Assembly: GCF_019649055.1 (NCBI RefSeq)
Contig: NW_026570402.1
Span: forward strand, 116,366 to 180,365
DNA: 64,000 nt
Direction: 5' to 3'
DNA from: Paramacrobiotus metropolitanus
Taxonomy: Eukaryota > Tardigrada > Eutardigrada > Parachela > Macrobiotidae
Shown: positions 43,691 to 54,325 of the stretch, piece by piece
Numbering within the stretch: the first letter of the stretch is position 1
How the letters are laid out: every line of letters begins with the position of its first letter
The notes under the pieces: model-generated
The model's input: only the letters and a program-made list of their open reading frames with translations
Database searches by the model: none
What the model was told of the DNA's origin: nothing
Program-made: the position numbers and the translations under genes

Positions 43691-45761
43691 TTAGATGATG
43701 TACTCAAGGAACCTCCAGTTGGCCGCATACCACTCCAGGAACACCTTCTCGGGAATCATCAGATCGGCAAACTCAAGCGCCACCTCCCGGCCCTCGACCT
43801 CCACCACGTGTTTACCACCGCGCCGTATACAGTATGTAGCCGCGCCCCGCAAGCACTGCACCCGCTGGCCACGCTGAAGGATGTCCGCAGCACACACAAT
43901 TTGCCGATGCTTTTTGGTGACCCGCGTGTCTCCCTGTCGGCACAACTGGGTAACAACTTCGCCGCCCACGGTCTGCAGCACTTCCCCAGGAATCCAGTCA
44001 CCGGTGCAGGTTTGAGCGAACACGGCTTCCCGGTGTTTGTACACGTACTGACCGATGCGGTGCTGGATGAAACTTCGCGGCTCCGTCGGGAATGGGAGTG
44101 CGGCCGGTTGGGGTCCGTGTTTGTGCAGAAAGATGTCACGCAGTTCCGTTGGCAACAGCAGCCCACTCTAAAAACAAACCGACAAGATGCAGATGTTTTT
44201 CGCATTCTAGACACTAACTAGCACAAATTAAATGCACAATATACCTTCGCATTAGACATAATTAATCAGTAAATGTCTCCGTATTTGCACAGCACGAAAG
44301 AGATTAGAAAAACTGATAAAGTGATAAAACTGTACGTAATTATCGTTCAAAACGGACTGTCGGACACAATTTGTCACAATACACAAGATTCACGAAATTC
44401 TCAAGTCTTTTCGATGTGCAAGCAGTTAGGAGAATTTCGTTTTAATGAAGCCCAGAATTCAGAGAAATATCGTGGAAGTACTGTCGAAGTACTGTTTACA
44501 AATTTAAGCAAGAAAATTCAGGACAAAAAACTGCTTCCGGTCACCGGAAATCCACCAATGGGGAGCTTTGTTCTGCTATTAATCACAGCGCTAAAGCGCG
44601 GACAGCATAAAGATGTAAGTTAAATTTACCTGGATCGGCCCAAAAGCGAGCTGGACATCAGTTAATACCGGAAAACGGATGAGGAAAAGCGCAGCACCGA
44701 GCACTTCACGTCGATTGGCGGCGGACGGTTCTAAGTTGCGTTCCAGACACTTCTTCTCTGCCCAACTGTTTTAACAGACAAGAAATATAAGCCAGCTCGC
44801 CCAACATTCATCCAAATAATTCTTATTAATTATATTATGTATTAATTATCATCATATACTATGCACCTAAATTCCAAATAATTTATCACGATTCCAAATG
44901 ATTTATTATTAATTGTTATTATTTTCTGAACTTTTGAATTCTTACTTGTCAACTGCAATGTACACAGTATTCTCGTCGGCGGACAGAGTGGAGCGCTGCA
45001 GAATCATCTGCAGGCAGTCGTGTCCAATACAACCGAATTGCTCCGAACCCATAATAACAGCGCTCGATGCGTCGACGATATCCAGGCATTTCTCCACGAT
45101 CCTGTCGAGATCAGGGCTCCAACGGCTGGCCTGAAAACGTACATAGCATCAGTTGCTGGTAAATCTTATATTTTGTTTGATACGGAACAAACATTTTCCA
45201 GCGTGGTCAGGCAGTTCTCGGTGTTCAAATGCTGGATGATATAGTCGCAGCAGGTATCCGCCAGTAAAGGCAAACCAAATTTGTCAGCGCAGTGCAGAAT
45301 GGGGAAGACGTTGTCTGCGTTGACGCCTTCCACCGAATCAGTGTAAATATAACTGAGCAAATTCGCGAAGGCTTCGGAAGGAATATCTGGGAACTGAATA
45401 ATCAGAGGACAAGTTTCAGCCACGCTCTTGCAGATCATCGAGTAAAACACATCACTGCTGTTGCACAAAATACTCCTGCAAACACACATCGCTCAAGCCT
45501 TAAGAGGATGGCAGATTGGTAGCCATAATGCACAATCCAACGCTAGTTTCTCCCATGTCAATTTTTGATAATTACGTACTTGTGAGCGGGGAATATTTTC
45601 ACGGGACCAAATTCGCGTCCAACTGCAAACTGCACATCGCTCAGTTCTCCGCTGGCCAACATGCGCTTCATGCGATCCAGCACTCCAACTGCGCCACGGC
45701 GTTCAGCGCTGACAGTAATGGCAGGAGCTTCACTGGTCTCCGGTGGCGGGTTCAGGCACAT
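43691..45761 (-). CDS. BTB-5: intact BTB-BACK protein, subfamily II (420 aa)
   Basis: Five GT-AG exons join in frame to 420 residues: 45,580-45,761, 45,193-45,475, 44,946-45,130, 44,630-44,765 and 43,691-44,167. The start MCLNPPPETSEAP is conserved. Residues 40-155 BTB (SDVQFAVGREFG, FPAHK, SSDVFYSMICKS, YIYTDSVEGVNA, LHCADKFGLPLL); 156-216 BACK (SRWSPDLDRIVEKC); 217-262 linker (KKCLERNLEPSAANRR); 263-420 module (LLPTELRDIFLHKHGP, YKHREAVFA, GDWIPGEVLQTVGGEVV, AADILQRGQRVQC, GGKHVVEVEGREVALEF, EWYAANW). The segment with GDW-P-EV followed by regular hydrophobic strands suggests an SH3/Tudor/Agenet-like barrel; that is inference. This is the best reference for subfamily II. Family role: likely Cullin-3 substrate adaptor in the cytosol or nucleus. 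Confidence 0.9.
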
Positions 45762-46089
45762 GGTAGAATCACTTATCAAGAAAGATCAACTCAATTTCGT
45801 ACTGACTGAAAGTCAGTGAAAGAAGAGTTGATTGTCAGCTGCAAGGAGGCAGGATGTCCTCTGCTGAAGACAGAACTTGTCGAAGATAATGAGATGAGAT
45901 GCAATCTGAAATCCCTCTTGCGTCAGACACTCACATCCAAGAAATACAACAACGGAATCGTAGACAACAAAGCATCCAATGAGATAAACTTTTTCCAGAG
46001 ATGGGATACATTGAACTGATTGAAGGGCAAAATTAACTTAAATTGTGAGCAAAATAAAATTTTCAAAAATAATTGGCATCAAATCCCAC
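45762..46089. other. Spacer between BTB-5 and BTB-6
   Basis: About 330 bp containing the BTB-5 upstream region and the region after the BTB-6 stop. The CGCCTGCAGGCG motif present upstream of BTB-1, -6 and -7 is not found here. No gene. Confidence 0.5.
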
Positions 46090-48831
46090 TCACTCAACCA
46101 GAGAATAAGTGCTGCGGAGTGCGGAGTCGCAGGGTCCCAGGGATGTGCTGATGCTTGCACCGGAAGCAGACCATTCAAGCAAACCGCTGTCACATATGGT
46201 GACTCCCATTTCGCAGGATTGCGACCTGGGCACCCACCTGTGACTGCAGTTCCGTACGTGTTTAGACCAACGTCCATTCACTGGCTGGCTGTCAGCCCGT
46301 CCGATGCGGCCCGCATTATGATGGAAAGCGAGCCGTACCGCCCGCGTGTAGCGGTGCGGTGTACAGATACGCCGGAAGTTTCTGAACCATGGTTCATGTG
46401 CGAGCAAAACTGAGATGGGAATTACGGCAAAATCAGTTCCGAGTTTTTTTAGAAACTGATTTAAAAAATATGCTCCCTTATGGGAAACTACACTAACCGG
46501 AAACGGAACAAAAAGACCAATCTCACCACGGCCGTCCATGCCCTCCACCCAATGCTTGCCACTGCGTCGCATACAATAGCGGTACGGGTCCATGTCCCCC
46601 CAGCAATGCACCCGCTGACCCCGCTGCAGAATATCCGCCGCCCGCGCAACGTGCCCCTGTTCTGTACTGGACATGTGTCCGTATCGGCACCACTCGATGA
46701 CAACTCCCCTTTCCAGCGTGTCCACCACTTCCCCGGGACTCCAGTATCCGCTGCAGCTGGGTGCGAAGACCGCTTCGCGATGCCGGTACACGTCGGGGCC
46801 GATGCGGTGCTGGAGATCACGGCGCGGGTTTGGTGGTAACTTGATGGGCCGCACAGGTTCACCCTGTCGGCAGACAAATCGTCAATACGATGCACGCATT
46901 TTTAACAGACCAACGAAAACTAACTAGTCCCGCCTTTACGTTCCCGTTAGTTATCGTTTGATTGGAAAATTCTGACAGCATCTTAGAGAAAATAATATTA
47001 ATTTTGTCCACGAAAGCAAGCTGCCGTAATGATACGTCTACAGGAAAATATACACGGGTTACGCCGAACTCCATAATGCGGCGCGCCACGCTAAACTATT
47101 TACGCTCTACATGCATGTGGCATGGCTGATGCATGCCAAATATTAATACAAATTTTATAAAATATTAGCTGTTTTCCTTTATAATTACGGTACCTTAAAT
47201 ATTGAAGGGAGTGAATTTGTCGTTTTGGAGTGTCAATCGTTCATGTGAACATTCGACCTGAATACGTGCTATCTGTACTTTTATGATAGAAATTACGGGA
47301 CAAAAAGATTGTGCAGGACTTCATGTACAATACAAGTTCAAAATCACCTCAATCGGGTCAGCTGGTGATTCAGCGTCAGGTAAGTGGACCAGGAGCAGCA
47401 GCGGTCCCAGCACTTCGTGTCGGTTGGCGGCGGACGGTTCCAAGTTGCGTTTTTCACAAGTCTTCAGCGCCCACCTATAGTAACAGCGGAAACGTGCTTA
47501 CACAACGGACGTGATGTGATGCGAACGCCAGTGCGAATGGTGATTTGGCACACACGCTATTACTAGTTATGGTCGTTTTAAACTCATGGCTGGCTGATAA
47601 TGCTATTAACGCACACACGTCATTAGCACTTTCTTTCGTTTGGCATGCATTCCTGGGGAAATCACGTTCCTTTAAGTTTATCAGTTTCACGAAAATCTAT
47701 ATATCACATTCAAATAAAAAGTCAGCGCCTTCCGGCGAAAGCAGCGACAACCATACCGGTGTGGCAAAGCAATGCTGCACTTATCTTGCAAAATTTTCTT
47801 AAAATAATATCCTGCCCTTTGTAACTTTTACTCCCAGAAAGTGGATTTTTCTAAAGTATTTCCACTACGCCCAAACGCAACTGCAGGAACACTGTTATAT
47901 TTTAAAGTTAAGTAGACGAATGCAAAAAAACCCGTTCGAAAAACTGACAACCCCTAAACTCCTAACAAACTGTTTAAGCGCTCCTTCTTACGTGTTCACG
48001 GCCGCGTACACGGCGTTATCGTCTGCGGACAGCGCTACACGCTCGAGAATCATCAGAAGGCTCTTGTGTCCGATGCTGCTAAACTGCTCCGATGGCAGAA
48101 GGAGCTCGCTGGATGCCGCAACGACATCCAAGCACTTCTCCACAATCGCATCGAAATCCGGGCACCAACGGTTGGCCTGCGAAAAAAACATGCTGATTCA
48201 AACGATTACTTTCTTATCGGTGGATGGATCAAGAAACCAACATCTTCCAGTGTGGCCAAGCAGTTATCAGCATTCAGCTGCTTGATAATGAAGTCACAAC
48301 AGAAATCAAGCAATAAGAGCAAACCGAATTTGTCAGCACAGTGCAGTGTAGGGAAGACGTTGTCTGCGTTGATGCCTTCCACCAAATCAGTGTACACATA
48401 ACAGAGCAGATTAGCGAAGGCCTCGGGAGGAGTGTCTGGGACGGGAATAACCAGCGGACAAGTTTCGGGCACACCGTTACGAATCATGGTGTAAGCCACA
48501 CTTTTACGAATCATGGTGTAGAACACTTCGGATCTTCTGCTCAGAATGTTCCTGCAAAAGCAGCTCACCTTGCAGTTGCAACCAAAGTTACCAAACGCAG
48601 CGCAATGCTGTGGATGCTATTGCTCAATAATTAGTTCGTAGTTCAGTACTTGTGCGCGCGGAACTTTTTTACTGGGCCAAACAGGCGTCCGACTTCAAAC
48701 TGCACATCGCTGAACTCTCCCTCGGCCAACATGCGCTTCATGCCATCGAGCACTCCAACAGCACCACGACGTTGTGCGCTGCCAGTGATAGTCGGGGTGC
48801 TGCTGGTATCTGATTCAGGATTCAAGGACAT
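46090..48831 (-). CDS. BTB-6: BTB-BACK protein, subfamily II, extended C-terminus (525 aa)
   Basis: Exons 48,650-48,831, 48,242-48,551, 47,992-48,176, 47,348-47,474 and 46,090-46,863 are all in frame, giving 525 residues. The start is MSLNPESDTS. The BTB exon is 27 nt longer than in paralogs because of a local tandem duplication of the YTMIR segment (YTMIRKSVAYTMIRNGV). The linker is 9 nt shorter. The last exon lacks the usual LLPTELRDIFLHKH opening and starts GEPVRPIKLPPNPRR, then carries the module (YRHREAVFAP, GYWSPGEVVDTLERGVV, AADILQRGQRVHC, SGKHWVEGMDG). It then runs on for about 110 residues unlike any paralog. Either the stop was lost and the frame reads into former 3-prime flank, or this is a new tail. 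The open frame is intact, so it may be expressed. Confidence 0.8.
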
Positions 48832-49852
48832 GGTGGATCACTTGCCAAAGAGATAGTATTTAAACTTCGTGTTCTAGGCAAAATCGGTTCGATCACTTCG
48901 CAAACAAAATTTGCACAAAAAAATCAAGATTATGTATGGTCTGTCACTTTGCTGGTCTGACGGTGGAAGGGTTTTGATGTGAAGCCAGCGCCTGCAGGCG
49001 GCCACCTTACTTTCCACAAGTGCCTAGTTTCAAAAATCACTGAAATTTTTTTAAGGAATTCTCACGAAAGAGGCTGAGTTTATTTTAAATAAATATTTTG
49101 AGCAATTTTCTCATGCGCAAGTTGGGAGTAAATCAGGTATGTTTAGTCAAAATTTAGCAAGAGCTCCCTGCACATAGATACTTATCAGTGCCTACTGTTT
49201 GGCGGAAGATAAGTTGAACGTCCTTTTCGGCTTTTCTGGTGTTTTGACCTGTGACTTGTATTAATTCATTAAGTGCAAGCACAAAGTTCAGAGTAGAACA
49301 AACACAGTATTTTGAAAGAAACAATTTTTATTAACAAAATGACAGATAACAAAAACCGATAATATTTACCATTCCCGATTACGATACAATTCCAACAAAC
49401 TGATACTGGCTTCAGCCGCTTTTAGACAGTCTGCGTGAATTCGATAACAAATGGAATTATCATTGCCATCGTAATTATACTGTCGATCTAGCTAATACAT
49501 GTACAAGGCGATTATAAAATGCTGAAAGCCGAAACAAAATAAGCAGAAATATTCGACAGAAGCAGGACTATTATCCCATGGTTATACACCAATACCACCA
49601 ACTTTTGGCGGTCGTAGTATAAGTGCGCCGCAGATCGTGCGGCACAATCTATTCCGTATCTCGGACTAAGGAGCGAAAGGGCACTTATTCGGCAGCTTGC
49701 TGTTAGCTGCGTTTCACTTTAGGGAAGGCTTTCTCGAGCAGCATCCGATTGGCAAGGTTAACGACGTTTTCCCGGCCATAATCTGCCTGCCACTTCGTAG
49801 CCTTTAAGAAATCCGTCTCCCACCGCATCGCTGCATTTAGATAGTCCACTTT
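48832..49852. other. Upstream region of BTB-6, downstream region of BTB-7
   Basis: About 1 kb without a recognised gene. It contains the shared palindromic motif at 48,986-49,005 and AT-rich sequence. Confidence 0.55.
48986..49008 (-). promoter_or_regulatory. Shared palindromic motif upstream of BTB-6
   Basis: AGCGCCTGCAGGCGGCCACC lies about 155 bp upstream of the BTB-6 start, in the same orientation as the copies upstream of BTB-1 and BTB-7. Confidence 0.4.
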
Positions 49853-51383
49853 TCATCGCAGCGAACAGTCTACTCGCTGAAGAATTCTGTCGCTACACTT
49901 CGATGAGGGTGTGTCCGTGTCGGCGCTGCCAGACGACAGTGTCTCGTCCTTGCAGTTAAAGATGTATTTCCCCGAACACCTGCCACCGTAGTCGTCTTCT
50001 GCAAACGATACTTTGCGGGGTCTGGACTTCCCCGAATAACCGTCAGAGAAGCAATCTTCAGCTGACTCCTCTTCGTGAAGTTTGGACTTCCCGTGGCCGA
50101 TATGCTGCTTCACTGGTCTGCGCGGTTCCGACGAAAATGGAAGTGCTTGATTTTCCGGGGCGTGTTTGTGCAGGAATAGGTCGTGCAGTTCAGTGGGCAG
50201 CAGCAGACCACTCTAGGACCAAACACGCGACAACGTGATTTTATTACGCGAGTAGTATTCAAGAATTTGCGCAGTATTGGGATGTTTCTCCATATCAAGT
50301 ATCAACAGTAATCTCTAAGTTACAGAGTGCTATACCGCTTCAGCGGAAATAATGTGTCCGGATCTGTTCCCAGCTTAAACCACAAAACTGGCAGTTCAAT
50401 TTACCTTAATCGGGCCAACTGCCAGTTCAGCATCAGTCAAGAGCGGAAAACGGATCAGGGAGAGCGCTGCCCCCAGCACATCGCGTCGGTTGGCGGTGGA
50501 CGGCTCCAAGTTGCGTTTCTCGCAAGTCTTTCCAGCCCAACTGCAGAAAACGTAGGGAAACTTAAGTTCTATCGCACCATGGTGACAAAATCACTTTTAT
50601 TAGCACTATCTGGCGCATAAAGCTGCTGAATACCTTAAAACTTCGTTTACATTTCACGAAAAAAAATCTGAATGAAAAATTTTAAGGAAGACATTAGTGA
50701 CTTCCGGCGTCCGAACGCTGAAGCAATTAATATAACCGCCAGGTGTGGAAGCGTACCGCTATTTTATCTTCGCAGTTTTCAATCATATATTTTCTGGTAC
50801 TACTCGTATTTTCCAGTATGGTCAGGCAATTCTCTGCGTTCAGATGTTGGACGATGTAAGCGCAACAGGTGTCCGCCAATAACGGGAAAACAAATTTGCC
50901 CGCGCAGTGCAGAGTTGGGAAGGCGTTGTCTGCGTGGATGTCTTCCACCGAATCAGTGTACACATAAACATACATGAGCAGGTTGGCGAACGCGTCGGAA
51001 GGAATGTCAGGGAAGTGAACAATCAGCGGGCAAGATTCAACCACGCTGCTGCAGATCATCGAGCAGAATACCTCGCTGCTGTTGCACAAAATACTCCTAC
51101 AAAAACTCACCCGTCACAAATACCTTCCAGAACAACACTGCTTCAGGTACCCTTAGCTTCAATGGATCATATATGATATGCTGCTGATTACTTGTGCGCG
51201 AAGAATATTTTCTCAGTGCCACATTGTCGTCCCACCGCGAACTGCACATCGCTGAAGTCACCGTTGGCCAACAAGTCCTTCATGCGATAGCGAGCATTCA
51301 AACAACGCTATGCGATCTGCAGTTCTGATGAACGTAGCACTGCCAGTCGTGTTGCTGGTATCCGCGTGTGAATTTAGGCACAT
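49853..51383 (-). pseudogene. BTB-7: BTB gene lacking the BACK exon, altered tail
   Basis: Recognised exons: 51,192-51,383 (MCLNSHADTS..., frame break before RMKDLLANGDFSDVQF), about 50,804-51,093 (SSEVFCSMICSS, YVYVYTDSVEDIHA), linker 50,405-50,540 (TCEKRNLEPSTANRR, 136 nt, intact) and last exon 49,853-50,212 (LLLPTELHDLFLHKHAPE...). The 185-nt BACK exon expected between 50,541 and 50,803 is absent, and that gap is only about 260 bp with no similarity. The exon-2 donor is displaced. After SSEPRRPVK the last exon diverges into a Ser/Asp/Lys-rich, disordered-looking tail ending in DCSLR instead of the module. The duplicated VYVY in the BTB exon is a small repeat expansion. Loss of BACK plus a frame break points to a decaying copy. 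Confidence 0.65.
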
Positions 51384-52276
51384 GGTGGAAGCACTTGTCA
51401 CAAAAATACGGAAATCAAAATCAAACAGGTAAATTCAATCCGACTTCTGAGACAAAACAAATTTTTTTAACATTGCACAGTTAATTAAACTGTCAAAGTG
51501 GAAACTGGAAAGCCACTCCAGTCACTGGAGTCCAGTGCCTCTACATCTGCTACCTAGCTAGCGCCTGCAGGCCGCCATGCTCAGCAAACGGCTGCGATTG
51601 GCAAACCAGCTTCCGCCTAGCGTAAGACAGACTGAAGGTTTAATTTCAAAACAAACTGAAAAGATAACATCCAGTCAACAGATAGAAACAAATACTAGTA
51701 CTCAATAAGAAGATCAGAAAAAAACGCCGGCACATTGCAATTGGTTACGGCGTGACCGCCGTGACGGCTTCCGGTTACCGGCGACTGAACTTCTGACACT
51801 GCGGAACAGCCCTGACACTCACTACACTATCTGCTATAATTACGTACATGTACAGATAGTACATGCTTACCATTAGTTTCGTTATTTTTACAGCACCACT
51901 CGATGAGGTGAGGATTAATATTGCAACTAATAGATATTGGTAAGAGAATTATTAATAACTTTAATCATGAAAAATATGCCGTACTGTATAAGTGGCTCGC
52001 ACATCTTGAACCACAGAGTTATAGTGTACGGGAAAATGTGCATCAGATAAATAAATGTATCCAGAGAGCACGCAAGTGCTACACAGTACACACTAAAGTC
52101 GCATAAGTGATAATATGTACAATAATCTACAGAGGCTACATCAGCGCCAGGAAACTCGTCATATAATTATGACAAGATTACCAATCTGCCAGCAATCTGG
52201 AAGGGCATCTGCATGTAGTTCAACAGCGTTACAGTAAAACCATGGATGATAAATATAACAATTATAATCAGTCAGT
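51384..52276. other. Spacer upstream of BTB-7
   Basis: Holds the shared palindromic motif near 51,561-51,578 (GCGCCTGCAGGCCGCCA). The rest is AT-rich with no recognised gene. A plus-strand frame of 61 codons at 51,921-52,106 has no family resemblance. Confidence 0.5.
51560..51580 (-). promoter_or_regulatory. Shared palindromic motif upstream of BTB-7
   Basis: AGCGCCTGCAGGCCGCCA, one base from the BTB-1 and BTB-6 versions, about 180 bp upstream of the BTB-7 start. Confidence 0.35.
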
Positions 52277-53215
52277 TCAAGCCAGACCCGCGGCGCCCAA
52301 GGAGCGTTTCTTTGTCGGGGCGATGGGAGACACCCCGAAGAGGCTCCCATCGGCTGTTTTCAAGCGGCTCGTACACCAGTGCTCAATGAAGATCTCACCG
52401 ACTTCCACTCTGTGCTCTTGGCCCATCACATTCCAGATTAGCGGGTATATGATGGCTACCATCCGATCTGATATGCGAGGCAGGTTTTAACTGCCTGCAT
52501 TTCCGTAAATGACGAACTGATGTTCGGTTATATAATTAAGAAGCGGCTGCGCGAATGATTTGATCCGGCCGTCGCATCGTCAGCTCTTCCCCACCAGCTC
52601 CCAGACAGACGGCTTTCGACCCCCGCGCTCCGGTACTACCAATGCACCGGAACAACGGTACTGCCATTCCGCGTTACGACACTTCCTTATTGTGCTTGGA
52701 CTCCACATTCCCAATACGGATGACCGCCGGCCGTCGGGGTTGGGCCTGGAAACGGGGCCGGCGTTTCTTCGTGGCGTATATACACCACGAAGGGCCCCGT
52801 TTCCATATATACATGTTTCCATATATAAGCCTATTCCATATATATGTTTCCATATATATGTTTATATATATTCTACGTATATATTTCCATATATACACCC
52901 ATTCCATATATATGTTTCCATATATATGCCTATATATGTTATTAGGCACAGGTCCTTTACTTCGGATGGCTCCAACAGACCACTCTACACAAAAAAAAGC
53001 GTGTCAGTTGAACTCTAATCCATTTGAAATAGACTGCATTCTGCTACCGGATTGCAAATGAACAATGCTGACTTACGCCAGAGGGACCGTCTGCCAGTTG
53101 GACGTCAGTTATTAACGAGATTCAAATCAGGAACAAAAAAAAATCACTCAGAACTTGGCGCCTGTTGACGGGTGTTGCTAAAAGGTTGCTCCGAGCACAT
53201 GGGAAGCCGCCGCTC
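52277..53215 (-). pseudogene. BTB-8 pseudogene: C-terminal exons of a subfamily I gene
   Basis: Only the linker exon and last exon remain. The linker, about 53,077-53,215 (NRRQVL, ITDVQLADGPSG), has an A/T run and a stop. The last exon, about 52,277-52,800, contains KKRRPRFQAQPRRPAVIRIG, then stops and frame changes, IIRAADF, EHRVEVGEIF and the subfamily tail KKRSLGAAGLA. No BTB or BACK exon is found upstream, and the 5-prime part of the last exon has been replaced by a TATATGGAA-type satellite. Clearly dead. Confidence 0.8.
52795..52945. repeat. CCATATATA satellite
   Basis: Repeated units of TTTCCATATATATG and TATTCCATATATA. The array sits at the 5-prime edge of the BTB-8 pseudogene last exon and seems to have expanded inside or beside its splice acceptor. 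Confidence 0.85.
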
Positions 53216-54325
53216 ACCTGCACACAATTAATTACAGTGACAACATCGTCGCACGCCGAGTGTCCACTGTACACTGTACAGTATCTGGCGTTCCCAAATT
53301 ATCAAATAAGTGATGCCCATTTTACGGCGAATTGTCTGCCCAGAACGTATTTTGGTTATTGAAAATTTTGCGTCCGTACCCCATTCGTAATGCCGTACAC
53401 TGTCCGTTCCAAATACCTTTTTGGCAAAAAAACACTGTTTCTTTATTGCGAATGGCCAATGACAGATTGTTTGATCATTGAAGAATATCATAATAGGAAA
53501 CGAAGATAAACATTTGAAAATATTCGCCGACAAAACCTGTTCATATTATGATTTCAAAGGGTCATTGCTCTCGTGGATTCCATAAGGTCGCGATGCAAAG
53601 AACAACACAGTCTGCTGACCAGTGGATACCAGTCTTTTTTCCCGGAAGACCGGCTTTCCGAAAGACCAAAACGATGGTTCCTACACAGCAGTTGTAGCAT
53701 GCAATATGCATCACATTTACCATACTGAATGACTTGATTTTTCAAGTAAATAAGCTAGCCTCGGGAAATGGGGTTATGTTTACTTTGCGGGATAACAGTA
53801 CATTCGCATGTAACAAAGAGGCTGTCTCCTTGTTGTATCGCACTAAAAGCACTACGAGTAGATTGCACTAGAAGCATAGCACGAATGAAGGTCTGTTTAT
53901 TAGTGCTATGCTAGTGCTAGAAGATACAAATCACACCAGCCTGTCACTGCTTTTACTAACTGGACGTTGGCCTACTCTCATTAGCCACAGGCGTTTGAGC
54001 AGGTGCGCGTGGATACGCTGGCCTCGTGCGGGTAACGATTGGCCCAAAATAATAATCTGTCTGGTATGCCAAATACTTTATGCACAGTGGCCCAGTCCCA
54101 CAAAAGCGCTGTCAAGATTCTGCGGACTAAAAACTCTGATATCAAGTTTAGTACCGTTGTTTGTGATCGAGGGGGTTTCATGCTGTTGTGGTTATAGAAC
54201 ACAGTATATATAGTGGACCGATGCCGATGCGGCGTTTAGAACCGTTAGATTAGCAACTTTCAATACGGATTTTAAGGAATATCTAATAAAAGTTGTAAAG
54301 CTGGGTAAAATATCTTGGGTTCGAG
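53216..54325. other. Spacer at the strand switch between BTB-8psi and BTB-9
   Basis: About 1.1 kb. The upstream genes point left and BTB-9 points right, so this is a divergent interval. No BTB-8 N-terminal exons were found. Short frames on both strands show no family features. Confidence 0.5.

Noticed and set aside
43808-44221. Long plus-strand frame opposite the BTB-5 last exon
   Set aside because: Antisense shadow of a conserved GC-rich coding exon; the paralogs conserve the minus-strand protein.
44273-44623. Plus-strand frame of 116 codons
   Set aside because: It lies in and beside the first intron after the BTB-5 last exon, on the opposite strand, with no recognisable motif. Most likely chance.
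52642-53061. Plus-strand frames rich in Tyr-Ile-Cys-Phe repeats
   Set aside because: They are translations of the CCATATATA satellite and have no gene context.
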